Source of the DNA: Eutreptiella sp. 'Long Island Sound 2002'
Lineage: Eukaryota; Euglenozoa; Euglenophyceae; Eutreptiales; Eutreptiaceae
Assembly (NCBI GenBank): GCA_964036045.1
Contig: OZ038384.1
Span: forward strand, 24,853,000 to 24,916,999
Direction: 5' to 3'
Length of the DNA: 64,000 bases
Both the position numbers and the translations under genes were made by a program. Below are positions 21,342 to 31,553 of this stretch, one piece after another; position 1 is the first letter of the stretch; each line of letters opens with the position of its first letter. Under the pieces are notes generated by a model. That model saw nothing but the letters and a program-made list of their open reading frames with translations, did not search any database and was not told where the DNA came from.

Positions 21342-23707
21342 TGAAGCCGGTTCGGACCCCCGTGGCCATCTTGGGGTCACTTGGGGTGTGTATCTATGTG
21401 CCGGCAAGCCGCCATTGGCTGATATCATACTCTCCCGTCCACCTGAACTAACCCGATGTGATAGTGTGATAGGTTTGGCCATTCCGGCTACGAGCGGCCA
21501 TATTCAGTACCGAGGCGCCGCCAGCGGAGATTTATATATCGGAATATCAGGAATCAACAGGGTTTTATTATCGTAATGTTTCCGTAATTTTTCAGCCTTT
21601 CGTTCTGATGGTCAATGTATCGGCGACCGTCAGTTGGCTCGCGATTTTGCGTTAACCGATTGGTTAACTGTTATTTCCAGATATTTTGGCGGATACTCCG
21701 TTGAAGGGTCAGATTTCATCAGCAAAGGGTTCGTTGCTTCCGCAATTTTCTAAATAAGCACTCGAAATTTTAATCTGAATTTTTCGCGATGTCGAAATTG
21801 GATTTTCGACTTCGACATCGCCGCACTTGATTTGGTTGTCTTCGAGTGGTCATACTCTTTTCCCTATGCCCAAATCAGGTTTCCCTTATACTTGCCACCC
21901 ATTTGACTTGGAGATATAAGGGAAACAAAAGTGAATCGTGGGACCACTTTGAAGGGCCATATCTACGAGCGAGTGTGAGGAAAGAGAATAAGGAAAGTTG
22001 CGTTGCAAGCGCCTTGGTCTCAAGTTAATTTAGGAAGCATCAAACGCCTTTGGTGTGTACACATGCCCGGTGTAGCAAGGAATAATGGTCAAGAGGGTAT
22101 AAATTGATATATAACTCTTGGACCGTGCAACCGAATATTTTAATGCGACTTTCGAGTGTACCGCATGAGTGTTGGGGTTGCATAGATACTTTCCTTGGGT
22201 TCCTACGTATTTTTAACGTGAAGTTATGACCATGGAGGGACATGGCATATGGTGGTGGGAGCCACATTTTGAGGGTATGTGTTATATGCATGGTGTATGT
22301 CTTGATATGCTCACACCCATGTTATATATCTTCGTGTGGCCGAAGAGATGGGGAGCCATACGTGACAAGGGCTTTGCCCATGTCCCAATTGTGGAATTCA
22401 AAGCGCTAGACCAAGTCTACCGCGTATGTATTGCTCATGGTATGTTTGACAAAGAGATCCATGGGTGCACTCCCATTTTCATGGGGCATGTAGATATTAG
22501 TGGCGAAGGTATCTCCATGCGCCCGATTGGGGATCCAAGTGGGGGAATTGTTCGCAAATGGTTCCAATCATTTGTGTATTGAATCATGAGCGGATATCAT
22601 GGGTGAGCATAGAGATATACTATCATGACAACTTTGTATTTGGTCATATTTTCATGTTTTTGACCTCAATTTTTGCTCATTTTTGCGTTTTGTGTACTTA
22701 CCTGGTCAGCAAACAGCAAGAAGCCTATGGAGAGTCGAACCATGGTATGTTGTTCATATGTTGGCATATGCTTTGGAGTTGAACACCACCATATGCCGGA
22801 TCGCGTACTCCATTTGGCTTGGCGCACGAGAGATTACAAGAATTGGTCTCGAAAGCATGGGCTGACTTGGGCAGTGCGTGGCGCCCATATCCGAAGGGGT
22901 TTCGAGGGTAAAGTGGGGATGTACATGGGCATTGGCCTTTGGTCTCTATCCTCCATGAATACTAGACTTCTATTCCATGCATGCTTTGAGCCTTCGGATA
23001 AGTAGTAACTTCAATTTTGAGCATATATTTGATATATGGCCAATATGGTGTGAATTGGCAGTTTTTTGACATGTTATGAGTTCAAACTCATAGGTCATTT
23101 CTCTAAGCACATTCGACTCCAAGTCCAACCAAGGTTATGTCAGGGTAGGGCATGGTCCTGAGTGCCACTCTAGGCCATGACACGCCACCTCCCCTATTGG
23201 GCTAGGATTTAGAGGCTTGGGAGTGAACACATTTTTGGGGTTTATGTAATGACTTTTGACATGTGGCATTTAGCCATCTTATTTGATTGGGTTCAAGGCA
23301 TCATGTTGGTGAGTCAAGGGAAGGTCTTGAGTCCAGGGAATGAGGGGTCTATGGCTGTGATTGTATAAGTTTCCATCTTTCCCCAACTTTGCTTTATTTG
23401 TGTTCATATGCCAATTTCAGGGCTTTCGTCCTTGGTGCAATTCTTGTACATGCCCGCCACCGTGAGACGACCGGTGTGCTGAACGGAAGCCCGCAGCCTG
23501 ATTTGGATTGTGAATTGGGTTATTGCTATACTTGTGGGATCTGGTTGCTGTTCAGGGTTGAAGGAGGATTACATTTTCTATATTTTTGGATTTGGACCCT
23601 GGATTTTGAGGATTTTGAGAAATGCAATCGTTGATCCGGAGCAAGTCAGCAGGGGTGACAGGCGGAAGGGGCACAGCGGGGGCCGGTCCTGGTAGGGACC
23701 TTCTTTA
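21342..23707 (+). repeat. 3' LTR of copy B
   Basis: Collinear with 10484-12849 at a constant offset of 10,858 with no indel. The SL acceptor is repeated at 23420/23421. It is followed by the TCAC duplication. Confidence 0.93.
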
Positions 23708-23711
23708 TCAC
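23708..23711. repeat. Target-site duplication of copy B, right
   Basis: TCAC, matching 10480-10483. The preceding A could make it 5 bp. Confidence 0.8.
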
Positions 23712-24395
23712 ATGGGTAGTCCGTTTCGCCCCCCAAATTGCTTTTACTCCTAAAGGGTCCACCATTATCATAGAGTTCTCCCTTGTACCAAAGAAAAGAG
23801 TAGCAAACCATCATTTAGAGCTAGGGGTGGGCCCCCCGCAACACCACATTGGCTCCAGGTTAGGGTTAGGATCATTCCTCCTCACCCAAGCTCCTTGCAC
23901 TCGTCCCGGAGCTTGCCAGCAGTATTGCTACGATTGACATTGTTGCGCACCAACAAAGTGTTCACACCATGAAGCACAGCAACTTGTTGATTCACGCAAT
24001 GCCTCGACCGTACACGGATGCGGTTACGGTCAACGTGTTGGGATTCCATGGGTTCTTCATCAGCATACCCGTAAAGCATACCTGTAAATTTCGAAATCCA
24101 TCTTTACGGCCACCAAAATGCTAAGGATTTAGCATGAATCGATGTGCATTAAGATTCTCTACATAAATATGTGCACAGATCGTGCAGAAACCCGTATCGA
24201 CTTTATGTCTAGCTGGTGCTGTAGTGCCTTGCCTAAAATCGCGACACGGGGCTAAATCGCTATGCACTGAGCTGCGACCGTAGGGGGCGTTGTCGCACGG
24301 TGCGCGCACGGTGCGTGCACGGTGCGCGCACGGTTCAATGTTTTCGGGATGGTTTCCCAACTTGTACCCCGTCGAATGGCCCCCATGGAAACCAC
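23712..24395. other. Host DNA, no gene identified
   Basis: A 65-codon minus-strand frame (24079-23882) looks coding-like but matches nothing I know. At 24293-24336 there is a GC-rich array built on CGGTGCGCGCA, which recurs at 25500-25531. Confidence 0.4.
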
Positions 24396-24848
24396 GGGTT
24401 GCCATAATAATAAAAAAAAAACTCGGAGTGTCGAATACGCCGTATGATGGCGGCTGGTGGGTAACTGATGGCGGTTGGTGGGTAACCGATGGCGGTTGGT
24501 GTGTAACCGATGGCGGCTGGTGTGTAACGGATGGCGGTTGGTGGGTAACCGATGGCGGTTTGTAGGTAACCGATGGCGGTTGCTGGGTTACCGATGGCGG
24601 TTGGTGTGTAACCGATGGCGGTTGGTGTGTAACCGATGGCGGTTTGTGGGTAACCAATGGCAATTGGTGGGTAACCGATGGCGGTTGGCGTGTAACCGAT
24701 GGCGGTTGGTGGGTAATTGATAGTGGTTGGTGTGTAACCGATGGCGGTTGGTGGATAACCGATGGCGGTTGGTGGGTAGCCACCAGACGTTGGAGAGTGG
24801 CTGCCTTAGTAAAAAAAAAAAAAAGGCTGAGCATCCTTATGGCAACCC
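24396..24848. repeat. Inverted repeat flanking the minisatellite
   Basis: GGGTTGCCATAA at 24396-24407 and its perfect 12-bp reverse complement at 24837-24848. A-runs lie just inside both arms (24412-24421 and 24811-24824). The block may be a small mobile unit or an intron; neither is proven. Confidence 0.5.
24446..24781 (+). repeat. 21-bp minisatellite, 16 units
   Basis: Sixteen tandem units of GATGGCGGTTGGTGGGTAAC plus C, with scattered substitutions and constant 21-bp length. It is open on the minus strand as PPSVTHQ repeats, but constant length alone explains this. Confidence 0.9.
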
Positions 24849-24865
24849 CTGATAGAAACACACCA

Positions 24866-25060
24866 AAGGTCCTGATTTATGCACCTTGCTGTCCATACTG
24901 GCATACAAGAATTCTTCAATCTTTAGTCTGATGCTTGTCACAGGTTTCAGGGTCCTATATTCTGCACCCTGCAGCCCCTATTGGCGTACCGGGAATTTTT
25001 TTTTTATAATCGGATGCTTGTCACAGGTTCCAGGCTCCCAATTTCTGCACCTCGCATGCA
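24866..25060 (+). repeat. Degenerate direct repeat, about 90 bp
   Basis: Diverged copies of GATGCTTGTCACAGGTT, then CAGG-TCC, a TTCTGCACC motif and TTGGCGTAC-GGAATT. Confidence 0.5.
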
Positions 25061-25130
25061 TCTCCGTAATAAACCATGCACAGACGACAACACAAGCGAC
25101 AACAATGGTTGGGTTACGGGAATTTCAATT

Positions 25131-25490
25131 TCATCCGCCACAGCATTCTGGCTCCTGATCATCAATTCTAGAGACTTCAGCTTCCACTTCAGGTAATTGG
25201 GGCTCCAGCAAAACGTCCATCGGCGCCTCATGGTGCACAGGTTGGGGGGAATCGGGGCTCTCAGCAGTCACAATTGCAAACTCCAACCGCTCTTCGGGTG
25301 CATGCTCGCACAAGACCTCTTCACCACCCAATTCGTACCGAATAGAGACGCGGCGCGCGCCCCTTGAAGAAGGGTCAATGACAGTAGCCGACACCCTATC
25401 CCCGTTGGAGCGGTGGTAGTACACAAGCAGTCCGGCGACAAGCCACGGCAGCTCAGATTTAGGCGATGTGGATCTGCCGGACACAGAATA
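25131..25490 (-). CDS. Possible host exon, unidentified (SH3/Tudor-like?)
   Basis: A minus-strand frame containing LLVYYHRSNGDRVSATVI and VSIRYELGGEEVL, followed by an acidic tail. The pattern of an aromatic pair, a short charged turn and an alternating beta-like stretch resembles small SH3/Tudor-like domains of protist proteins. The upstream part of the frame runs into the left arm of the inverted repeat and is probably not coding. No start codon or splice sites could be fixed. It could be a real exon, a gene remnant or chance. Confidence 0.25.
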   Translation of the reverse strand, partial: YSVSGRSTSPKSELPWLVAGLLVYYHRSNGDRVSATVIDPSSRGARRVSIRYELGGEEVLCEHAPEERLEFAIVTAESPDSPQPVHHEAPMDVLLEPQLPEVEAEVSRIDDQEPECCGG

Positions 25491-25540
25491 AGCAAAAGGA
25501 CGCACCGTGCGCGCACGGTGCGCGCACGGTTCGGGCAACA

Positions 25541-25685
25541 CCCCCGTAGGGATATGGCTAAGCCGATACCGGCTCGTAGGCAGACACTGTGGATACGAGC
25601 ACGCGCGTCCAATTTCAGACCTGCAAATCCAAGCGGCGGCCAATAATTGCCGCCGACAACGACCAAACTGCCACATTGCATGCGG
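25541..25685 (+). repeat. Left arm of 145-bp inverted repeat
   Basis: Matches the reverse complement of 27142-27285 with about 15% mismatch by eye. A GC-rich CGCACGGTGCGCG array lies just outside. Confidence 0.75.
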
Positions 25686-27141
25686 TTGAGGTTTTGTATT
25701 GAGCAGTAAGTAGCTATCTATGTTGCAAGTACGTGCGTGAAAGGTCACGCACGTGATGAATAGTGGTCGCAGGCCCAACTGAAAAATTGTTGCATCAACA
25801 TTGGGTATTGGAAAGGACCTTTTTGATCATAGCAAATATGGAGCATTGGCTCAAATCACTCCTCGGTGACAAATGATGCTCTAGAAAAGCAGGATGAAGG
25901 TAGGCGAAAGCTGCCTCACTCTGCGACATCTAAAATTGCACGTCTGAAGACGTATGCAACCGAGCAAACGGTGGCGGAGACACGCGAGTGATTACGTGGG
26001 CTTTTCCCGTTTCAAAACCTTTGCATCTTGTGAAATGGGTTTCGAAGTAGGCAATTGTGGTGGTGTAGATAAAATTAGCATCGCCCATTTTTTGTCTTTG
26101 AAGCATCTTTCTTGGCATGGATGGCAACTTGATAACTCGACTTTGCATTCAGCCGCATTCTGCAACTCCGGCTTTCGTACATGTGCTCTGTCGCTTTCTG
26201 TATGGCACCTGTGTTGCGGTTTGTGAATCCAAGAGCCTCCGATAAAGCCAAGAAGACGCACCGATACTATCTTACACTATTGGGAATCGCATGATGTATT
26301 GGCATTGGCTTATGGGAATCTCCGAGGGTGATTCGCTCAAGGTAGCTTCTCCTACTGAACGCCAAATGTGGATACGTGAACGTCCAACACAGTAATTGTT
26401 GGTTGGTGAGGAAAGTGAGTTTATGTAGCAATCTAGCACGATCGGCCCGTTGATGCATGTACTTGCTGTGTGGTGTGGTGCTTTTTTGCTCCCCTTCGCT
26501 TCAACGTTGGAATGCACGGGACGTTTTCCAAGCCTTGCAACCTACTCTCATCAACGCTACCGGAAGTGCGTTTGTACGAGCAATGTCACGCTATTGCGCT
26601 TCGAAATGTTGTCTTCCAAAGTCGACACATTTGCACTCAGGGGGCAATCTTAGGCCAGTCATTCTGTGGTCATAAATGGAATGGGCGAGCACTTGTACGC
26701 AGGAAAGATGGCATTTGGCATCGGTTCGGCTTTGTGCAAGTTGTGGAAAGAAATTCATGTTTTTCGTTCAATCCACCATTCATACGACATTCTGACCCAT
26801 CAGCGACGTGAGTTGTATGCACACGAATCTACGCTGAAAATCGTGAGTGCCTCAGTGAATCCTCAGCGCACGGTGTTGGCGTTCACGGCGAAGAAATCAA
26901 AAGTGATTGGGGATCATTACGTTTTAAGTTGAGTATCAAAGTGGCAACTGCACGGAACACAAGATGCACGTTGGGGAAAGACTGTAGGATGAGTTTAGTC
27001 TATGAGCTTCAACAAGCTGCTGTATGTATGTATGTGAAAGCTTCTCAAACTTGTCAAGCATTCGACTTTACAGCATGTTTATGTTTTTTTACACCGAATA
27101 TTCGAACACAGTGATACAGGTTCCCTCCCCATCAGTCAAAT
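25686..27141. other. Interior of inverted-repeat pair, no transposase seen
   Basis: About 1.46 kb. The best frame is 26666-26932 on the plus strand (88 codons, including KIVSASVNPQRTVLAFTAK), which looks coding-like but cannot be named. No DDE-type or other transposase motif is seen. Confidence 0.35.
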
Positions 27142-27285
27142 CGCATCCAATTTGCCAGTTTGGTCGTCGTCGGCGGCAATTATCCGCCGCCGCTTGGATC
27201 TGCAGGTCTGAAATTTGACGCGCGTGCTCGTATCCACAGTATCTGCCTACGGGCCGGTATCTGCTTAGCCATATCCCCCCCGTAG
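27142..27285 (-). repeat. Right arm of 145-bp inverted repeat
   Basis: See 25541-25685. Outer ends read GGGATATGGCTAAGC-GATACCGG in both arms. This fits terminal inverted repeats of a non-autonomous DNA element, but no target duplication was found. Confidence 0.7.
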
Positions 27286-27922
27286 TGTGAGAAAAAATCC
27301 GAGTCGCCTGCACTGATTTATTAGTCGCGCGTGATTCGACAGGCTGAACTTACGGCTTGACGACTGAATTGACTGAGTCAACCCAACCCTGTCCCAAGAC
27401 GTCAAAATCTGAAGTTCAGGACATTCCGATTGCAATTTGAAACATCACAAGACCTTTTTCCACTGCATTATTGACATTTGGATACACAGCTGATGATGAA
27501 CACAATCCCAGGGAATGTCAGAGAATGCAAAAGTGCAAACAAATTAGCAAAAGTGATCATCTCGGCCTTTGATCCCGCACACTTCCTTGACAGGGGAGGT
27601 TGCAACGTGGACTGGAAAACTTGTTCTCTCCATTCGGTCACTTCACAAACTGGATTCAACTAGCTCAAAATATCAGTGCAAAAGGCAAGATCTCAGGTTA
27701 TGAGAATCCTTTCTGTGCAGCTTCAGGGTCAAACCACTCATGCATTCCTGCTGCATTGGCGTTGTCGTTCTGTGGTCTTGCCCCACGTCCAGCGAACGAA
27801 TGGTAGAACTGCACTTTTGAAACAAGTGGGCAAAATCCACGAACGTCTTTCCCCTTTCCCCAGCTTGGACTGGCGTGAGGTTTGGTTGTAATCTGGATTT
27901 TGTGTATGGTGGTTCTTGAGAT
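27286..27922. other. Upstream region of the taxilin-like gene
   Basis: No feature recognised. The last 12 nt (GTTCTTGAGATA before TGG) contain an AG that could serve as an SL acceptor just ahead of the ATG at 27923. Confidence 0.35.
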
Positions 27923-30900
27923 ATGGATCCTGTCATCACGGATTCTGACACTGAGGCGACCATTCGAGAGAGATACCAGCAAGAGGTTTGCACCTGTGCA
28001 CCCGCTATGCTCTAAGATTGTTGATATGAATTTAGCCTGCGCACCCGGCCTGCCCTCGTGCAATTCTTCCCATGTATATGCACAGTCTGCTTCGTATGCC
28101 CTGCTGCTGCTCACCCTCCTTGGCGGCTGCTTTTCCTCAATAGATTCAAACTTGCCGCAAGCTGGAGGGACAAGTTGTGTTGATAAAGAGGAAAGTTGAA
28201 CAGGCGCAGAAAGACAAAGATCATGGTGTGTCCGAAGGAGAAGTGAGTGCATGCTGCAACCTGGTGACGTTATTGGCCGGAAAACCGTGCCCTCGTGCTT
28301 TCTTGTAGCTGCAAATGCGTTGGTCCGGATCGAAAACGTGAAAAACAAACTGGAGGGTGTATGCAGACAACTGCAAAAGCAAAGCAAGGCCATTGAAGTA
28401 TGTTTCCTTCTGGCTCACTTGGACGCGCTTTCGCCCGTTTGCTCAACCCCTCACCCCCTCATTTTTCACCAAGCCGAACCCAATCGATTCACAGTCAAAA
28501 CGGAAAGGAAAGTGCTCGTGTTGCTCTTGAGTCCCAACACCCGGCCGAAAACAAAGTGCAGTGCTTTTGCTACCTCATTGATTCAACGAAGTCCCGCCTC
28601 TTGCAGTGTGCCAGCCGTTGGACAAATCCAACGGGGGTCCCTGTCTTGCGTCCTTGTAAGCAAACTCCCCGAAATGGTAGTCCACACAAAGCAGGGGGGC
28701 AGCAGCCCATTAAGGTCCACCGATTAAGGGGGGTGACAGTTTGGGGAACGAAGGTGGAATAACCTGCTCTCGACAAAACCAACATGTTTCTGGCAGCTTC
28801 CAATCAGCCTCTTTAGCTCAGTGGTAGAGCATTGCACTTGTAATGCAAGGGTCGGTGGTTCAAACCCGCCAAGGGGCTTACGCTGATGGGTTATGGCTAT
28901 TGCACTCATTGACGCGTGCGTGTGCGAGCAGAAACCATACGAAAGTCATATCGTGCACCGCAGCTTGCAAGACGGGAAGATAGTTTAGGGGCAGAACACC
29001 ACGTTGTGGCCGTGGATACCCGGGTTCGATTCCCGGTCTTCCCTTTTGTTCTTTCTTTGAGGTGCATTTTTTTTGCAACTGGACAGGTGGTCTGATATTT
29101 TGTCATTGCAGGATGAGAGCTTAGTCCGAGGTAGGTAGGTAGGTAGGTAGGTATCTTCGGGAGCTCGGGGTGCCTCCTTTGACCGAGCCAGGAAGGACCA
29201 ACGCAGCTATTTGACCACAAAATTCCATCAAACGCTCTTTGAGGTGCATTTTTTTGCATATGGACTGGTCGTCTGAATTTTGTCATTGCAGGATGAGAGC
29301 TTAGTCCGAGCCAGGGAGGACAAGGACCAACGCAGCGATTTGACCACAAAATTCCATCAAACGATTGAAGACATCACAAAGCGCATGGACGAGCACAATG
29401 GCGACAAAGATATGCTCTTGAAAGACAAACAGTTGTATGGGATCCGTTCAGACCTGCATGTAGAGATAGATGCCTGTGGTTGTTGGTTTCTGTTTGGTTC
29501 GTGCTTGGATCAACATGTAAGAACGGTGGTCGACGGGACGTGTTTGGGGCACAGCTGCACTGGGGTTCGAGGGGAAGGTCTAGGTACATCGCATCCGCGG
29601 AAGACGGGGGCTTTCCGCAGCAGCGGGATGGTTAAGAGACACACAGGACGGGCAGCCAGAGTGGATTGCATGGATTTTGTCAAATTTGTGCCAATGGGGG
29701 GCGCTACGAGACTGGATGGGTCAGGATGGGTGGAATCGCTGACGAGTGGGTGGAGGTTTCACAGAGCTGATGTGGCAAAACAATCAGAAACGAACACGCG
29801 CCGCCGGCTTCGTGCATGTGACGGTGCCGAGACGGTTTGTGGGTGTGCCATTCTGCGTTGCACCACATTTGTTCATGGGGAGCGTGCTCTGTTTCTGCAT
29901 GGGAGCTGTCTTTTGTGCACGATACTGGGTGCTCATCATTGTCTGTGGTTCCGTATTCATACTTGCTCGACTGTTTCGCGCAGATTGCACGATCGCATCA
30001 AAAATTTGGAGGAACAGCTGGAACTGAGGGACCAACACTACGCCCAGCAGATCAAAACAAAGGAGTTGCAGATGCAACTTATATCAACACGATTGAGACA
30101 ACAGACAGAAATCTTTGAACAAGATGAATTCAGGGTATTGCCGTCATGTTCGTGTCCTGACGTCACACAGTATTTCAATGTGTTTGCCTGCGTTGTGCAC
30201 GCGTCTGTTTGTTTGCGTTTACCTTCATCTGCAGGGGTTGGATTTTCAATTTTACTCAATGCCTGATGTAATGCAAAGAGACTCATGGCATGTCATGTCG
30301 TTTTTTTGCTTGTGTGCAGAGGAGCAAGTATCGCGAGAGATTGCTGCAACAATCTCAAGCTGAAGATCAGCTGCGACAGCAACTGCAAATGTATGGCGCC
30401 AAGTTCGAACAATTCCAAGAAACACTCCAAAACTCCAACAAGATGTTTGAGAATTTCCAGAGAGATTTGGGCAAGGTATCGCATGTTCCCCTGGCAAAAA
30501 TGGGCTAAGTAAAAATAGGAGCTGCAGGTCTGAATATGGTGCAACAAAAAAGTGCCGCCTTCAAGTTCAACTTTCTTTGGTGTCAATTGGTCAATTTCTC
30601 TCATTCCCTCTGGTCTGCATGCCAATCTCCCATGAAAATAGGATCCTCCTCATATCGTGTCAGCCAAAACTGCCTTGGGGTCTGAAACCTCGTCCATTTT
30701 AATTCAGATGATGGATCGTTCCAAGGCTCTACTGGCAGAAAACCGGTCGGTCAAGGTCAAAGCAGCCAAAGCAGAGAAGATGCTGAATGAAATGCAGGAT
30801 GAAGTATGTTGTCCATCTGCATGGGCAGCGTACTATTTCATTGTTGCTTGCACCGTTCGTCAGGGTGTCAGTAGCGTGTCAGTGTCATCTGTCCAACCGA

Positions 30901-31553
30901 AGTGCATGCGCAAAAATAAAGGCTCTCAATGTCCCTGCGGCCACTGGTTCTGTGCTGCAATGATGATCTTCCCGAATGATGCAGCCCAGCTTGCGTACCG
31001 GGGCAACCTGCATTGCATCGGTGAGCCAAGGGTTCAGTGACCTACCGCACAGGCCAGTGGTATCAAAGCCCTTCACCAGGTCCGAACCACCAGAACCGAA
31101 AGCTCGACGTGCCCAAGCAAAAGGGTTCGTCAAAAGATGCCAAAATTCCATCTAAAATTCTATAGTACCAATCCAAATGTGGCCACCAATAACATCTTCC
31201 GTGTTATCCATGGATGCAATCCATCCATCCATCTCCAACAATCATCAGGACAAGGTGCAGGACATCTCCGATCAATGCCGTGTGTTTCTCGGGCCTTGTT
31301 TGCCATTTTCCAAATCAGCTGTATTTCATCCTGGACCCCAATGGGACGCGCCACATCTGTATTCTGCTTGAGCATACGGAGTCGGGAGTTGGCATGCAGC
31401 GTTTGTCTGTCACAGGAATCTGACCGCAAGCAGAAGCTGAAACAAGCAGAAACACAGAACACAAAACTGAAGAATTTGGTGGCATTATTGCAGAAGGAGA
31501 TTGCAGGCCTTGAGGCGAGTCCTGCTGCTGAGCAGAATGAGCAGAGCTCCTAG
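27923..31553 (+). CDS. Taxilin-like coiled-coil protein, eight exons
   Basis: Exons: 27923-27985, 28144-28242, 28308-28397, 29292-29434, 29984-30134, 30320-30475, 30708-30803, 31416-31553; total 936 nt, 311 residues, all phases consistent. The protein is almost entirely coiled coil. It follows the taxilin order: KLEGVCRQLQKQ (taxilins have KLESLCRELQ), RIKNLEEQLELRDQ, then QLQMYGAKFEQFQETLQNSN, the best match. Taxilins bind syntaxins and other coiled-coil partners in vesicle traffic. Six introns are GT-AG. Intron 2 (28243-28307, 65 nt) cannot be cut as GT-AG without breaking frame, as in Euglena non-conventional or intermediate introns. Intron 3 holds two tRNA genes and a partial exon duplicate. 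It is the only well-supported host protein gene in the window. Confidence 0.75.
28807..28878 (+). tRNA. tRNA-Thr (UGU)
   Basis: A full cloverleaf of 72 nt: acceptor GCCTCTT / AAGGGGC with one G-T pair, D arm GCTCAGTGGTAGAGC, anticodon stem TTGCA / TGCAA with loop CTTGTAA (anticodon TGT), T arm GGTGG-TTCAAAC-CCGCC. No intron. It lies inside intron 3 of the taxilin-like gene, same strand. Confidence 0.93.
28974..29043 (+). tRNA. tRNA-His (GUG)
   Basis: Acceptor GGGAAGA / TCTTCCC, D arm GTTTAGGGGCAGAAC, anticodon stem CCACG / CGTGG with loop TTGTGGC (anticodon GTG), T arm CCGGG-TTCGATT-CCCGG. A TTTT pol III terminator follows at once (29044-29047). Also inside intron 3, same strand. Confidence 0.94.
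29053..29363 (+). repeat. Tandem duplication of intron end and exon 4 start
   Basis: Copy 1 (29053-29234) and copy 2 (29236-29363) both run from TTTGAGGTGCATTTTT through TGTCATTGCAG|GATGAGAGC to CCATCAAACG. Copy 2 is the start of the real exon 4. Copy 1 has a (GTAG)n-containing insertion of about 54 bp and a 6-nt loss. Confidence 0.85.
29131..29152 (+). repeat. (GTAG)n microsatellite
   Basis: Five GTAG units and GTAT, placed right after CCGAG in the decayed exon duplicate. It looks like a splice donor. Confidence 0.9.

Larger units (their letters stand above)
10484..23707 (+). mobile_element. Ty3/gypsy chromovirus, copy B (complete, 13.2 kb)
   Basis: A complete element: 5' LTR, primer-binding site, gag, UAG, pol, polypurine tract, 3' LTR and a 4-5 bp target duplication. 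The LTRs differ at about 18-20 positions without indels (near 0.8%), so insertion is recent. From the gag ATG at 12764 to the final stop at 20947 everything lies in one frame. Three stops interrupt it: UGA at 14816, the conserved gag-pol UAG at 15878 and UAG at 16895. The first and last are intact sense codons in copy A and are probably copy-specific mutations. Confidence 0.95.

Noticed and set aside
24446-24781. A CRISPR-like array
   Set aside because: The repeats are contiguous without spacers and the genome is eukaryotic.
24121-24861. A 246-codon minus-strand ORF with PPSVTHQ repeats
   Set aside because: The 21-bp unit length keeps any frame open. The flanks show no coding pattern.
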